Shown in pieces: positions 17,706 through 24,777 of a stretch of DNA of 36,516 nucleotides. This DNA is from Clostridiales bacterium. GTDB taxonomy: Bacteria > Bacillota > Clostridia > Oscillospirales > Butyricicoccaceae. Location of the stretch: contig JALFIV010000114.1 in NCBI GenBank assembly GCA_022775385.1, positions 1 to 36,516 of the forward strand. Reading direction: 5' to 3'. The position numbers and the translations under genes were made by a program. Each line of letters begins with the position of its first letter. Position 1 is the stretch's first letter. The notes under the pieces were generated by a model that was not told the DNA's origin, ran no database searches, and saw nothing but the letters and a program-made list of their open reading frames with translations.

Positions 17706-19202
17706 ATGAAAACATTAAAAAGACTGAGCAGTATACTGCTTGCCGTATTCATGGTCATGGCAATGGCAATCCCGGCGTTTGCACAGGAAGTAAATGTCAA
17801 CAACGGCAAGGCTTCCATTACCATCTCGAACGCAGCGAAGGGTGAAACCTACACGATTTACAAGCTGTTCGATGCTACGGTAACCGGAACGAAAGGCGGC
17901 TCCATCGCCTACACCGGAACGATTCCGGATGCTCTGAGTGATTACTTCACAGCAGATGATAAAGGCAATATCTCTGAAACGGCTGCAGCTCGTGATAATG
18001 GAGAGATGAGCGAAGGGCTGAAAACTGCGCTGAAAACATGGACTGCAACTGCAACTGCAACTGCAAAGAGCGATGGATCCACGCTTAATTTTAAAAATCT
18101 TCCGTATGGCTACTACGTTGTCACTACCACGCAGGGTGCAAGCGCGATTACCGTAGATTCCACGAATCCGACTGCGACAATCTTTGATAAGAACGGTACG
18201 GTCCCGTCTGGCCTGTCAAAGACGGTGAATAAAGACGATGTCAATTTCGGCGACACAGTAACCTACACCGTTACCTTTAAAACCTCGAACTACGACGGCA
18301 ACGGCACGGCTGCAAAGAAGATCATGTCCTACACCATCGAAGATACGCTGCCGAATTTCTTATCCGATGTAAATGTCATCAGCATTATCGTTGACAATGA
18401 CGGAAAAGCTGCAACTACAGCCGATCAGACGAATGTAACAGATCAGTTCGACAATAATAAGAAGATCGTCCTTGACTGGTACGATGAAGACGACAGCCAG
18501 TTCTTGTACAACAACGGTGCAACCGTAACGCTTACTTACAAGGCAACTGTTACCGATCAGGCTGCAATTGCTGGTGCCGGCAATACCAACAAGGTTACTG
18601 TAACTTGGCAAGATGAGAATGACGAAACTCCGCATAAGCTTGATGAAAAGACCGCTAGCATCTACACCTATGCAATCGCGCTGAAGAAGGTGAACGATAA
18701 GGGTGAAGCACTGTCCGGTGCTAAATTCGAGCTTCCGTTCTATGTGAAGGAAACTGCTGACACGAACGGCGCTTACATCTATGCCGGAACAACTGCAGGT
18801 GAAGGTCTTACGAATCAGCTGACAACTCCGGCGAACGGTGAGATTACCATCAAGGGTGTTGCGTCCGGAGACTACAGCATCACAGAGGTCGAGGCACCGA
18901 ATGGCTACAATAAGCTGACAGAAGATGTCACTGTCACTGCAGAAAAGACCAGTGCTACCAAAACCAATACTATATTCTATATTAAGGATGGTACACAGCT
19001 TTCGAACAACGAGGAAGGCGCAACGGAGGTCACCTATACCAACGATAAACTTGCGGCTACCGCGATTCTTGTTATCAACAAGAGCGGCGCTGAGCTGCCG
19101 TCCACCGGCGGTATGGGCACCACGATCTTCTACATCGCTGGCACCGTGCTCGTTCTCGGCGCAGGCGTGATTCTGGTCACCAGACGCCGCATGAGCAGAT
19201 AA
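17706..19202 (+). CDS. LPSTG-anchored major (backbone) pilin
   Basis: Fimbrial subunit of 498 aa. A Sec signal peptide ends at about residue 26 (MAIPAFA). An N-terminal domain, a fimbrial D2-type isopeptide domain (about 165-310, starting SKTVNKDDVNFGDTVTYTV) and a C-terminal SpaA/CnaB domain with K327/K328 and E394 (SITEVEAPNGY) follow. The sorting signal LPSTG is at 464-468, then a membrane span and RRRMSR. The TATIFDKNG segment with K162, between the first two domains, resembles the place where other backbone pilins carry the polymerising lysine; this is an inference. A (ACTGCA)4 tract encodes a Thr-Ala run near residue 113. ATG 17706 follows AAAGGAAA. The adjacent class C sortase supports the backbone role. 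Confidence 0.92.
   Translation: MKTLKRLSSILLAVFMVMAMAIPAFAQEVNVNNGKASITISNAAKGETYTIYKLFDATVTGTKGGSIAYTGTIPDALSDYFTADDKGNISETAAARDNGEMSEGLKTALKTWTATATATAKSDGSTLNFKNLPYGYYVVTTTQGASAITVDSTNPTATIFDKNGTVPSGLSKTVNKDDVNFGDTVTYTVTFKTSNYDGNGTAAKKIMSYTIEDTLPNFLSDVNVISIIVDNDGKAATTADQTNVTDQFDNNKKIVLDWYDEDDSQFLYNNGATVTLTYKATVTDQAAIAGAGNTNKVTVTWQDENDETPHKLDEKTASIYTYAIALKKVNDKGEALSGAKFELPFYVKETADTNGAYIYAGTTAGEGLTNQLTTPANGEITIKGVASGDYSITEVEAPNGYNKLTEDVTVTAEKTSATKTNTIFYIKDGTQLSNNEEGATEVTYTNDKLAATAILVINKSGAELPSTGGMGTTIFYIAGTVLVLGAGVILVTRRRMSR
18042..18065 (+). repeat. Hexanucleotide tandem repeat (ACTGCA) x4 in the backbone pilin
   Basis: Four exact head-to-tail copies of ACTGCA, in frame, encoding alternating Thr and Ala. 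Gain or loss of a unit would lengthen or shorten the protein by two residues without shifting the frame. Confidence 0.9.
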
Positions 19203-19245
19203 GTTCGTATCATCTTTCCTAATTTCAAAACCATTTCTGTTGTCA

Positions 19246-19269
19246 CCGGGGAGGCTGTGTCCTCCCCGG
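19246..19269 (+). promoter_or_regulatory. Strong intercistronic hairpin between backbone pilin and class C sortase
   Basis: Perfect 9-bp GC-rich stem CCGGGGAGG (19246-19254) and CCTCCCCGG (19261-19269) with a 6-nt loop. No T tract follows, so it is not a standard terminator. It lies 44 bp after the pilin stop and ends 13 bases before the GGAGAA ribosome site of the sortase. Confidence 0.8.
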
Positions 19270-19295
19270 CGTACAGCAGTACGGAGAATCCTAGA

Positions 19296-20111
19296 ATGAA
19301 AAAACACCTGTCTACAATAATTCTAATATTGGTATTCCTTGTAGGATTGTCCCTGCTGTTGTATCCCACCGTAAGCGATTATTGGAACTCGTTCCATCAG
19401 TCCCGTTCGATTGCGGGCTACGCACAGACAGTCGCCGATTTGGACGAGGATGATTATGAAACATTCCTGGCGGATGCGGAAGACTATAATAAAACCATTG
19501 CAAAGAGCGGGAATCGTTTTAAATTGTCGAAAAAAGAACTGAAACAATACGAGAGCTTGCTGAATGTAGCAGGCGATGGTATGATGGGATATATCGATAT
19601 TCCGTCGATTGACTGCACCCTGCCGATCTATCACGGTACGAGCGATCAGGTACTGCAGTGCGGCGTCGGTCATCTGGAAGGAACCTCTCTTCCGGTTGGA
19701 GGAGATAGTTCCCATTGTGTCATCTCCGGTCACCGCGGACTGCCGAGCGCCAAGCTGTTTTCGGATTTGGATGATCTTCGGGAAGGCGATGTGTTTCGGA
19801 TCTATGTGCTGGATGAAACGCTGACCTATGAGGTGGATAAGATTTCGATTGTCCTGCCGGAAGAGTTTGATGACCTGCAGATTCAAAAAGGAAAAGACCT
19901 GTGTACATTGGTGACCTGTACACCGTATGGCATCAATACCCATCGACTGCTGGTTCGCGGTCACCGAATTGAAACCAGTGAGAACTCCCGAGTAAGAGCG
20001 GACGCCATGCAGATCGATCCGACGATCGTCGCACCGATTCTTGCGGTTCCGATGCTATTGCTTTTGGTTATTCTGATTATTGTTTTGCCCAAAGGAAAAA
20101 AGAAGCTGTGA
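19296..20111 (+). CDS. Class C sortase (pilin polymerase)
   Basis: Membrane transpeptidase that joins pilin subunits through their LPXTG-type signals. The 271-aa product has an N-terminal span followed by LLYPTVSDYWNS, a class C hallmark. Catalytic residues are H146 (SGHRGLPSAKLF), C208 (LVTCTPYG) and R217 (INTHRLLVRG). A second hydrophobic segment and a Lys-rich tail close the protein, as is usual for class C. I see no DP(F/W/Y) lid motif in the stretch before GYIDIPSID. Start ATG 19296 is preceded by GGAGAA at 7 bases; the frame is open to GTG 19257 but that lies within the hairpin loop. It sits between the backbone and basal pilin genes. Confidence 0.94.
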   Translation: MKKHLSTIILILVFLVGLSLLLYPTVSDYWNSFHQSRSIAGYAQTVADLDEDDYETFLADAEDYNKTIAKSGNRFKLSKKELKQYESLLNVAGDGMMGYIDIPSIDCTLPIYHGTSDQVLQCGVGHLEGTSLPVGGDSSHCVISGHRGLPSAKLFSDLDDLREGDVFRIYVLDETLTYEVDKISIVLPEEFDDLQIQKGKDLCTLVTCTPYGINTHRLLVRGHRIETSENSRVRADAMQIDPTIVAPILAVPMLLLLVILIIVLPKGKKKL

Positions 20112-20120
20112 GGTGCTGAC

Positions 20121-20813
20121 ATGAAGCAATTGAAAAGAATCACTCTGTTACTAATGACATTTATTCTGATTGGTACGATGTCTTTGACTGCGTTTGCAGC
20201 CGAAGGGAATCAAAAGGGGAGCTTGACCGTTACGATAAAGCGAAATGAGCAGATTCTGGCTGGAGGGTCGATCAAACTCTCTCAGATTGCATCCTTTACG
20301 CAGGATAATGGTGAGGGTTCCTATGTCTATACGGAGGAGTTTGCGGCCTCCGGTGTTCCGCTGAGCAATGTACAGGCAGAGAACCTGACGCCGGAAAAGG
20401 CGGTTGTCTGGAGCACCTATGCGGATCAGCAGAATGTACCCGGTACAGAAATAGAAGTCGGTGAAGAAGGAACTGCCAGTGCTTCCGAATTGGAGCCGGG
20501 TCTGTATTTGATTCAGCAGGGAACGGCTGCACAGGGATATGTGATGAGTGGAACCGTGGTTCCTCTCCCGCTGCAGGAGGACGATGGCAGTATGAATTAT
20601 ATTGTTGAGGCAGTTCCGAAGGTAGTGGAGAAAACTCCGTCGGACGAACCCGGCAGTGGCTCCGGAAGCGGCTCGGGCGGCGGTTCCAACGCAGGCGGCG
20701 GCTCGAAGCTTCCGCAAACCGGACAGCTTTGGTGGCCGGTCGGACTGTTGGCGATCAGCGGTATTCTGATGTACTCGTTTGGCTGGAACTGCAATAGAAA
20801 GAGCGAAAATTGA
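20121..20813 (+). CDS. LPQTG-anchored minor pilin, probable basal subunit
   Basis: Exported 230-aa protein. Signal peptide to about residue 26 (SLTAFA), one compact domain (about 33-165) with a SpaA-like closing strand (ELEPGLYLIQQGTAAQGYV), then a flexible Gly/Ser linker (about 177-195). LPQTG at 197-201, a hydrophobic span and a short charged tail follow. Basal pilins that fix the fibre to the wall are commonly small and have a flexible, low-complexity tail before the sorting signal; this fits, though their tail is more often proline-rich. GAGGTG is five bases before ATG 20121. The gene starts 10 bp after the class C sortase and its stop overlaps the start of the next sortase (TGATG). Confidence 0.85.
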   Translation: MKQLKRITLLLMTFILIGTMSLTAFAAEGNQKGSLTVTIKRNEQILAGGSIKLSQIASFTQDNGEGSYVYTEEFAASGVPLSNVQAENLTPEKAVVWSTYADQQNVPGTEIEVGEEGTASASELEPGLYLIQQGTAAQGYVMSGTVVPLPLQEDDGSMNYIVEAVPKVVEKTPSDEPGSGSGSGSGGGSNAGGGSKLPQTGQLWWPVGLLAISGILMYSFGWNCNRKSEN

Positions 20814-21397
20814 TGCGCAGACAGAGAAAAAAGGGAACAAAATTCATGGTCATTGGTGTGCTGTTGATTATCGCGGCACTGGGACTGACCATATATAACA
20901 TCTGGGACGGAAATCGAGCGGGGAGAGAGTCAAAGGAGATTGCGGACAAGCTGGCAGCGGAGCTTCCGGAAGCAACAAAACCGCATTTTGACCCGACAAA
21001 AGAAATGAAAACATTGGACTTGGATGGCAATCTCTACCTTGGACTGCTGGAAATCCCATCGCTGGATTTGGAATTACCGGTTATGTCGGACTGGAGCTAT
21101 GACCATCTCAGAACTGCGCCTTGTCGGTATACTGGTTCCTGTTATTCCAACGATCTGGTCATTGCCGGACACAATTATTCCGGTCATTTCCGCGATTTGA
21201 AGTCACTGGCGATCGGAGCAGAGGTCTATTTCACGACGATGGACGGTGAGGTATTTCAATATGTGGTGGACAATATAGAAACACTGAATCCGACTCAGGT
21301 AGAAACCATGATTGCAGCGGATAACTGGGATCTGACACTGTTTACCTGTACGGTCGGCGGACGAAGCCGCTGTACCGTGCGGTGTGTGGAACCATAG
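20813..21397 (+). CDS. Second sortase of the pilus operon (class B/D-like)
   Basis: Membrane-anchored transpeptidase of 194 aa: basic start, one N-terminal span (about 11-30), then the sortase barrel. The catalytic set is H120 (IAGHNYSGHF), C169 (LTLFTC) and probably R176, seven residues after the cysteine as in related clostridial sortases. It lacks the C-terminal span of class C enzymes and so is unlikely to be the polymerase. It may attach the LPQTG basal subunit to the cell wall; this is inferred from operon position. The start ATG overlaps the preceding stop (TGATG), and no good ribosome site is seen, so translation is probably coupled. The exact class is uncertain. Confidence 0.88.
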   Translation: MRRQRKKGTKFMVIGVLLIIAALGLTIYNIWDGNRAGRESKEIADKLAAELPEATKPHFDPTKEMKTLDLDGNLYLGLLEIPSLDLELPVMSDWSYDHLRTAPCRYTGSCYSNDLVIAGHNYSGHFRDLKSLAIGAEVYFTTMDGEVFQYVVDNIETLNPTQVETMIAADNWDLTLFTCTVGGRSRCTVRCVEP

Positions 21398-21424
21398 AAC
21401 TTTTTTGAGAAAACAAACTGATTT

Positions 21425-21459
21425 CAGCTTCGTTTGAGTAAAATACTCAAACGAAGCTG
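21425..21459. repeat. 16-bp perfect inverted repeat after the pilus operon
   Basis: Arms at 21425-21440 and 21444-21459 (CAGCTTCGTTTGAGTA and its exact complement) with a 3-base loop. Neither side has a T tract, so it is an atypical terminator. It is the only strong hairpin between the pilus operon end and the downstream remnant region, and may still end or protect the pilus transcript. Confidence 0.75.
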
Positions 21460-21641
21460 GTATCAAAGTATAAGCGGACAGAAAACGAACAAGACAAATT
21501 CTCCTTAACTTTTTTCATTTTATGATGATAAAATAATATTGAAAATAGAATAAGCACTAGACACGATACAAGCAACAGATTGCACGGAATGCTGATACGA
21601 AATGATGTGCGATGCGGATGCATGTGTCGTTTTTTTGTGAG
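21460..21641. other. Gene-free AT-rich stretch between pilus operon and remnant ORF
   Basis: No convincing gene. It contains A/T-rich sequence with a possible weak promoter near TAAAAT at about 21529-21534, and leads into the hairpin/terminator at 21620-21667. The frame open from 21580 lacks a ribosome site and crosses that terminator. Confidence 0.5.
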
Positions 21642-21668
21642 GCACATGGAAGTCCATGTGCTTTTTTG
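21642..21668 (+). terminator. Intrinsic terminator with a possible competing upstream pairing
   Basis: GCACATGGA (21642-21650) pairs with TCCATGTGC (21653-21661), followed by TTTTTT (21662-21667). The segment GCATGTG at 21620-21626 can pair with the same left arm, which would break the terminator. The element lies 33 bp before the start of the small remnant ORF. Confidence 0.75.
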
Positions 21669-21699
21669 TTGTCAAAAACAGAGTAGGAGGTTATTTTCG

Positions 21700-21999
21700 A
21701 TGAATGAAACACGAACCAATGATTTTCTGGAAACGGAAGGTTTGGGGAAGCTGATGAGGCAGTACGCAATCACAGCCTCGACAAAAACAAGAGAACAGCG
21801 CATTGCGGAGCGAGACCAGCTTTCTGAGGCAAACAGCCGAAAAAAGGTTGCTCGTGCTGATCATGAGAGAGCTTCGTCTTTCAACCAATATTCCGAGAAA
21901 AAATTATGTGTCGATACCGATAAATTCGGTATTGACGGAACTGCTGAGATGCTGTCAGAAATCATACTGCATGATTTCATCAGGCTGAACCGGTCATAA
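21700..21999 (+). pseudogene. Chimeric remnant: MATE efflux transporter N-terminus fused to cytidylate-kinase-like C-terminus
   Basis: Open frame of 99 codons with a good TAGGAGG ribosome site before ATG 21700. Residues 1-24 (MNETRTNDFLETEGLGKLMRQYAI) read like the start of a MATE-family transporter just before its first membrane helix. From about residue 29 the sequence (REQRIAERDQLSEANSRKKVARADHERA in pieces, then LCVDTDKFGIDGTAEML) reads like the end of a cytidylate-kinase-like family protein: lid-region arginines, the DxxRA helix and the LC(V/L)DTxxxGIDG strand. The catalytic P-loop of such kinases and all MATE helices are absent. The simplest reading is a deletion joining two formerly adjacent genes in frame. 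It is bounded by its own terminators and may still be translated. Assignment is by recalled family patterns only. Confidence 0.65.
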
Positions 22000-22004
22000 A
22001 ATAA

Positions 22005-22046
22005 CCCTCGCACCGGCAGAAGAGAGCAGCCTGGTGCGAGGGTTTT
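22005..22046 (+). terminator. Intrinsic terminator after the chimeric remnant
   Basis: Perfect 10-bp stem CCCTCGCACC (22005-22014) and GGTGCGAGGG (22033-22042), followed by TTTTC. Confidence 0.88.
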
Positions 22047-22096
22047 CTTGTGTGAAATAAGACGCGCTCAGGACGATTGGGTAAAACTGATGTAGA

Positions 22097-22111
22097 GTTC
22101 TCCTAGAGAAC
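22097..22111. repeat. Short inverted repeat GTTCTC-cta-GAGAAC
   Basis: Six-base arms around a 3-base centre, immediately before the 18-bp palindrome. It could be a protein-binding site or part of the same decayed element. Confidence 0.45.
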
Positions 22112-22116
22112 AAAGA

Positions 22117-22156
22117 CTCCCAATTGAACAAAATAAAAATTTTGTTCAATTGGGAG
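22117..22156. repeat. 18-bp perfect inverted repeat
   Basis: Arms at 22117-22134 and 22139-22156 (CTCCCAATTGAACAAAAT and its exact complement) around AAAA. There is no T tract after it, and no gene ends directly before it. The gene-free stretch 22000-22310 otherwise holds the remnant terminator and the pcrA terminator. Confidence 0.85.
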
Positions 22157-22240
22157 GACGGAATGTCAGGCACTTCCCGAATAAATGATAAGACTCCGAT
22201 GGATTGCGGAATCATAGAATTACTGCTTTTTTCTAAAAAT

Positions 22241-22287
22241 AACAAACAGGCCTATCAAAAACCGGTTTGACAGGCCTGTTTGTGTTC
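22241..22287 (-). terminator. Intrinsic terminator of pcrA
   Basis: Long stem built from AACAAACAGGCCT (22241-22253) and AGGCCTGTTTGT (22272-22283), extended by TCAAA/TTTGA with one mismatch. Reading the minus strand, the stem is followed by TTATTTTTAG, so it ends the pcrA transcript. Confidence 0.82.
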
Positions 22288-22310
22288 ATTTATATATTTC
22301 TGTGTTGTGA

Positions 22311-24713
22311 TTAGAGCTTTTTCATAAACTGCATTGCGGCATTCGCCATCAGACGCTTGGTACCGATCTTGTCAAATGTGATCTCCAATAGAATGTCTCC
22401 GCCCATCGGTCTGCACGACGTGATCATTCCATGTCCAAACGCCTTGTGATCCACTTGATCACCGGGCTTCAGTTCAACTGCGGCAATGCGTTTCGCGCGT
22501 GTCGCAGTGCTTCCAAATGAATTTCCGCTGATATCACGTGCACGGCGCGACCGATACTGTGGTGCGGCGGTTTGTGTGAGCTGCTGGATTTCATCCGGCT
22601 TTGGCTCACCGATATTGCTGTCGATTTGATCTTTCGGAAGTTCTTCCAAAAATTGGGAAGGTTTGGAATAGCGGGTCTGACCGTACATCATGCGCCGTTC
22701 CGCACAGGTCAGATACAGCTGTTTCTTTGCGCGTGTGATTGCAACATAACACAGACGGCGTTCTTCCTCCATGTCTTCTTCGCGTTCCATCGCGCGGAAT
22801 CCCGGGAATATGCCGTCTTCCATGCCGCACAGGAAAACATTGGGAAATTCCAATCCTTTTGCGGAGTGCATCGTCATCATAACAACGGCATCTGCGTTGG
22901 CATCCATCCGGTCAACATCGGTAAACAGAGAGACTTCTTCCATGAAACCTGCGAGTGTCGGCTCTTCTGTGCGTTCGCAATAGTCTGCAAGGTTAGACTT
23001 GAGTTCCATGACGTTTTCCAGCCGGCCAAGGGATTCTGCATCACCTTTTTTCTCCAGCGCATCGGTGTATCCCGAGACGGTCAGCAGCTGATCGTAAAAC
23101 TCATCCAACGGCAGATAATCCAGAGAACGCTGCAGGTTGAGAATCATTTCTGAAAACTTGAGCAGTGCACCCGAGGCACGGGAAAGTTCCGGGTAGCTGC
23201 CGGCGTGTGCAATGATATCAAACAAATACGTACCGTTGCTGTGAGCCAGTTCCAATGCGGTTTCTACGGTTTTGTTTCCGATTTTCCGCGCAGGCACATT
23301 GATAATCCGGCGCAGGCGCAGATCATCCGTGGGATTGATAATTACCCAGAGATATGCAAGCATGTCACGGACTTCTGCACGGTCAAAGAATCGCAGACCG
23401 CTGACGATACGGTACGGAATACTGTTTCGCTTGAACGCATTTTCGATGTTGTTGGAGAGAACATGATTGCGGTACAGAATTGCGTAATCACTCCACGCGT
23501 TTCCCTTTGAGAATCCATCCAGAATGGTTTCGGCGATGTACTCCGCCTCCCCTTCCTGAGTATCCGAACGGTGAACCCGGATTTTCGATCCGTCTCCATT
23601 GGCAGTCCACAGCTCTTTTCCCTTTCGTCTGGCATTGTTGCGGATCAATTCGTTGGCGGCGGAGAGGATATTCTGTGTGGAACGGTAGTTCTGTTCCAGA
23701 CGGATGGTTGCTGCACCGTGATATTCCTTTTCAAACTCCAGAATGTTTGTAATCGTCGCACCGCGGAATTTATAGATACTCTGGTCATCGTCGCCGACCA
23801 CACAGATATTCTCATAACCACCGGCGAGCAGGCTGATCAGCATATACTGTGCGTGGTTGGTATCCTGATATTCGTCCGCCATGACATAATGGAACTGCCG
23901 CTGATAGTGCTCCAGAACCTCTTCGTGTGTCTGAAGAAGCTCGACGGTTTTCATGACAATATCGTCAAAATCCATGGCATTGGATTCCTTGAGCAGACGG
24001 GCATATTCCTTATAGATCTCCGCGACCGTCATCAGATAATAATCATTACCCGCCTCGGACATGAATTCCTTTGGGGTCTGCAGATTGTCTTTGGCACGGC
24101 TGATCTGGCTGGCAACAGCGCGGACATCATAGACCTTGTCATCCAGTTTTTTGCGCTTGATAATCTGTGTCAAAACGCGCTTCTGATCATCTGTGTCATA
24201 GATCGTGAACGAACGTTCATAGCCGATTTTTTCCGCAAAGCGGCGCAGGATGCGTACACAGCAGGAATGGAAGGTGGAAGCCCAGATTTCTTTGGCGAAA
24301 TCCTCTCCGACCGAACGTTCCAAGCGCTGCTGAATCTCTTTTGCGGCCTTATTTGTAAAGGTAATCGCAAGAATCTGCCACGGACGGGCCGGCTCCACTG
24401 CACACAGCAATTCTGCGCGCATCCGGTTCTCTTCGGTTGGATTGCGGTGATAGTCGCGCAGGAAAATCAAATCTTCTTCGGTTGCGTCTTCCGGTGCATA
24501 CGGATACTGATACCCCTTTCCGAAGCGAAGCAGGTTCAAAATACGGTGAATCAATACCGTGGTTTTTCCGCTTCCCGCACCGGCAAGAACGAGGAGCGGT
24601 CCCTCGGTCTGAAAAACTGCCTTGCGCTGCTGTTCGTTCAGATTGGAGAACTCCCGTTCAATGATCGCACTGCGCAGAGCAGAAAACTGTAAATCAAATG
24701 TAGTCTGATCCAT
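22311..24713 (-). CDS. pcrA: ATP-dependent DNA helicase PcrA/UvrD
   Basis: Superfamily 1A 3'-5' helicase of 800 aa used in nucleotide excision repair, replication restart and clearing of protein roadblocks. Visible motifs: Q-motif region LNEQQRKAV, Walker A AGAGSGKT (44-51), Ia ITFTNKAAKEI, II DEYQDTN, III VVGDDDQSIYKFRGA, IV LEQNYRST, and VALSAKGLEFPNVF-type motif V (MTMHSAKGLEF) and VI (RRLCYVAITRAKK). Between motifs I and Ia there are about 45 extra residues (about 64-110, from FGKGYQYPYAPEDA to CAVEP) compared with Bacillus PcrA. A C-terminal Tudor-like tail (ELKPGDQVDHKAFGHGMI) that binds RNA polymerase in relatives is present. The start is ATG at 24713 with AAGGAG upstream. Confidence 0.96.
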   Translation of the reverse strand: MDQTTFDLQFSALRSAIIEREFSNLNEQQRKAVFQTEGPLLVLAGAGSGKTTVLIHRILNLLRFGKGYQYPYAPEDATEEDLIFLRDYHRNPTEENRMRAELLCAVEPARPWQILAITFTNKAAKEIQQRLERSVGEDFAKEIWASTFHSCCVRILRRFAEKIGYERSFTIYDTDDQKRVLTQIIKRKKLDDKVYDVRAVASQISRAKDNLQTPKEFMSEAGNDYYLMTVAEIYKEYARLLKESNAMDFDDIVMKTVELLQTHEEVLEHYQRQFHYVMADEYQDTNHAQYMLISLLAGGYENICVVGDDDQSIYKFRGATITNILEFEKEYHGAATIRLEQNYRSTQNILSAANELIRNNARRKGKELWTANGDGSKIRVHRSDTQEGEAEYIAETILDGFSKGNAWSDYAILYRNHVLSNNIENAFKRNSIPYRIVSGLRFFDRAEVRDMLAYLWVIINPTDDLRLRRIINVPARKIGNKTVETALELAHSNGTYLFDIIAHAGSYPELSRASGALLKFSEMILNLQRSLDYLPLDEFYDQLLTVSGYTDALEKKGDAESLGRLENVMELKSNLADYCERTEEPTLAGFMEEVSLFTDVDRMDANADAVVMMTMHSAKGLEFPNVFLCGMEDGIFPGFRAMEREEDMEEERRLCYVAITRAKKQLYLTCAERRMMYGQTRYSKPSQFLEELPKDQIDSNIGEPKPDEIQQLTQTAAPQYRSRRARDISGNSFGSTATRAKRIAAVELKPGDQVDHKAFGHGMITSCRPMGGDILLEITFDKIGTKRLMANAAMQFMKKL

Positions 24714-24747
24714 AAAAACTCCTTACCCAGACTGTTTTTCGAGTTAC

Positions 24748-24776
24748 AGTATACCATATTTCTCAGAGAGGAACAA
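24748..24776 (-). promoter_or_regulatory. Promoter of pcrA
   Basis: On the minus strand TATACT (24753-24748) lies 17 bp after TTGTTC (24776-24771). The -10 is good and the -35 weak. It lies in the 64-bp gap after sigF, so pcrA can be expressed independently of the sporulation operon. Confidence 0.62.
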
Positions 24777-24777
24777 G

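Noticed and set aside
20640-20710. Gly/Ser-coding stretch of the small pilin as a tandem repeat
   Set aside because: Codons vary and no exact repeat unit is kept, so it is low-complexity coding sequence.
21580-21699. 40-codon N-terminal extension of the chimeric remnant
   Set aside because: It would cross an intrinsic terminator and has no ribosome site; TAGGAGG precedes ATG 21700.
11643-21999. Integrative element spanning the recombinase and pilus operon
   Set aside because: No flanking direct repeats, tRNA target, or transfer or phage genes were seen, and the recombinase looks like a housekeeping Xer protein.
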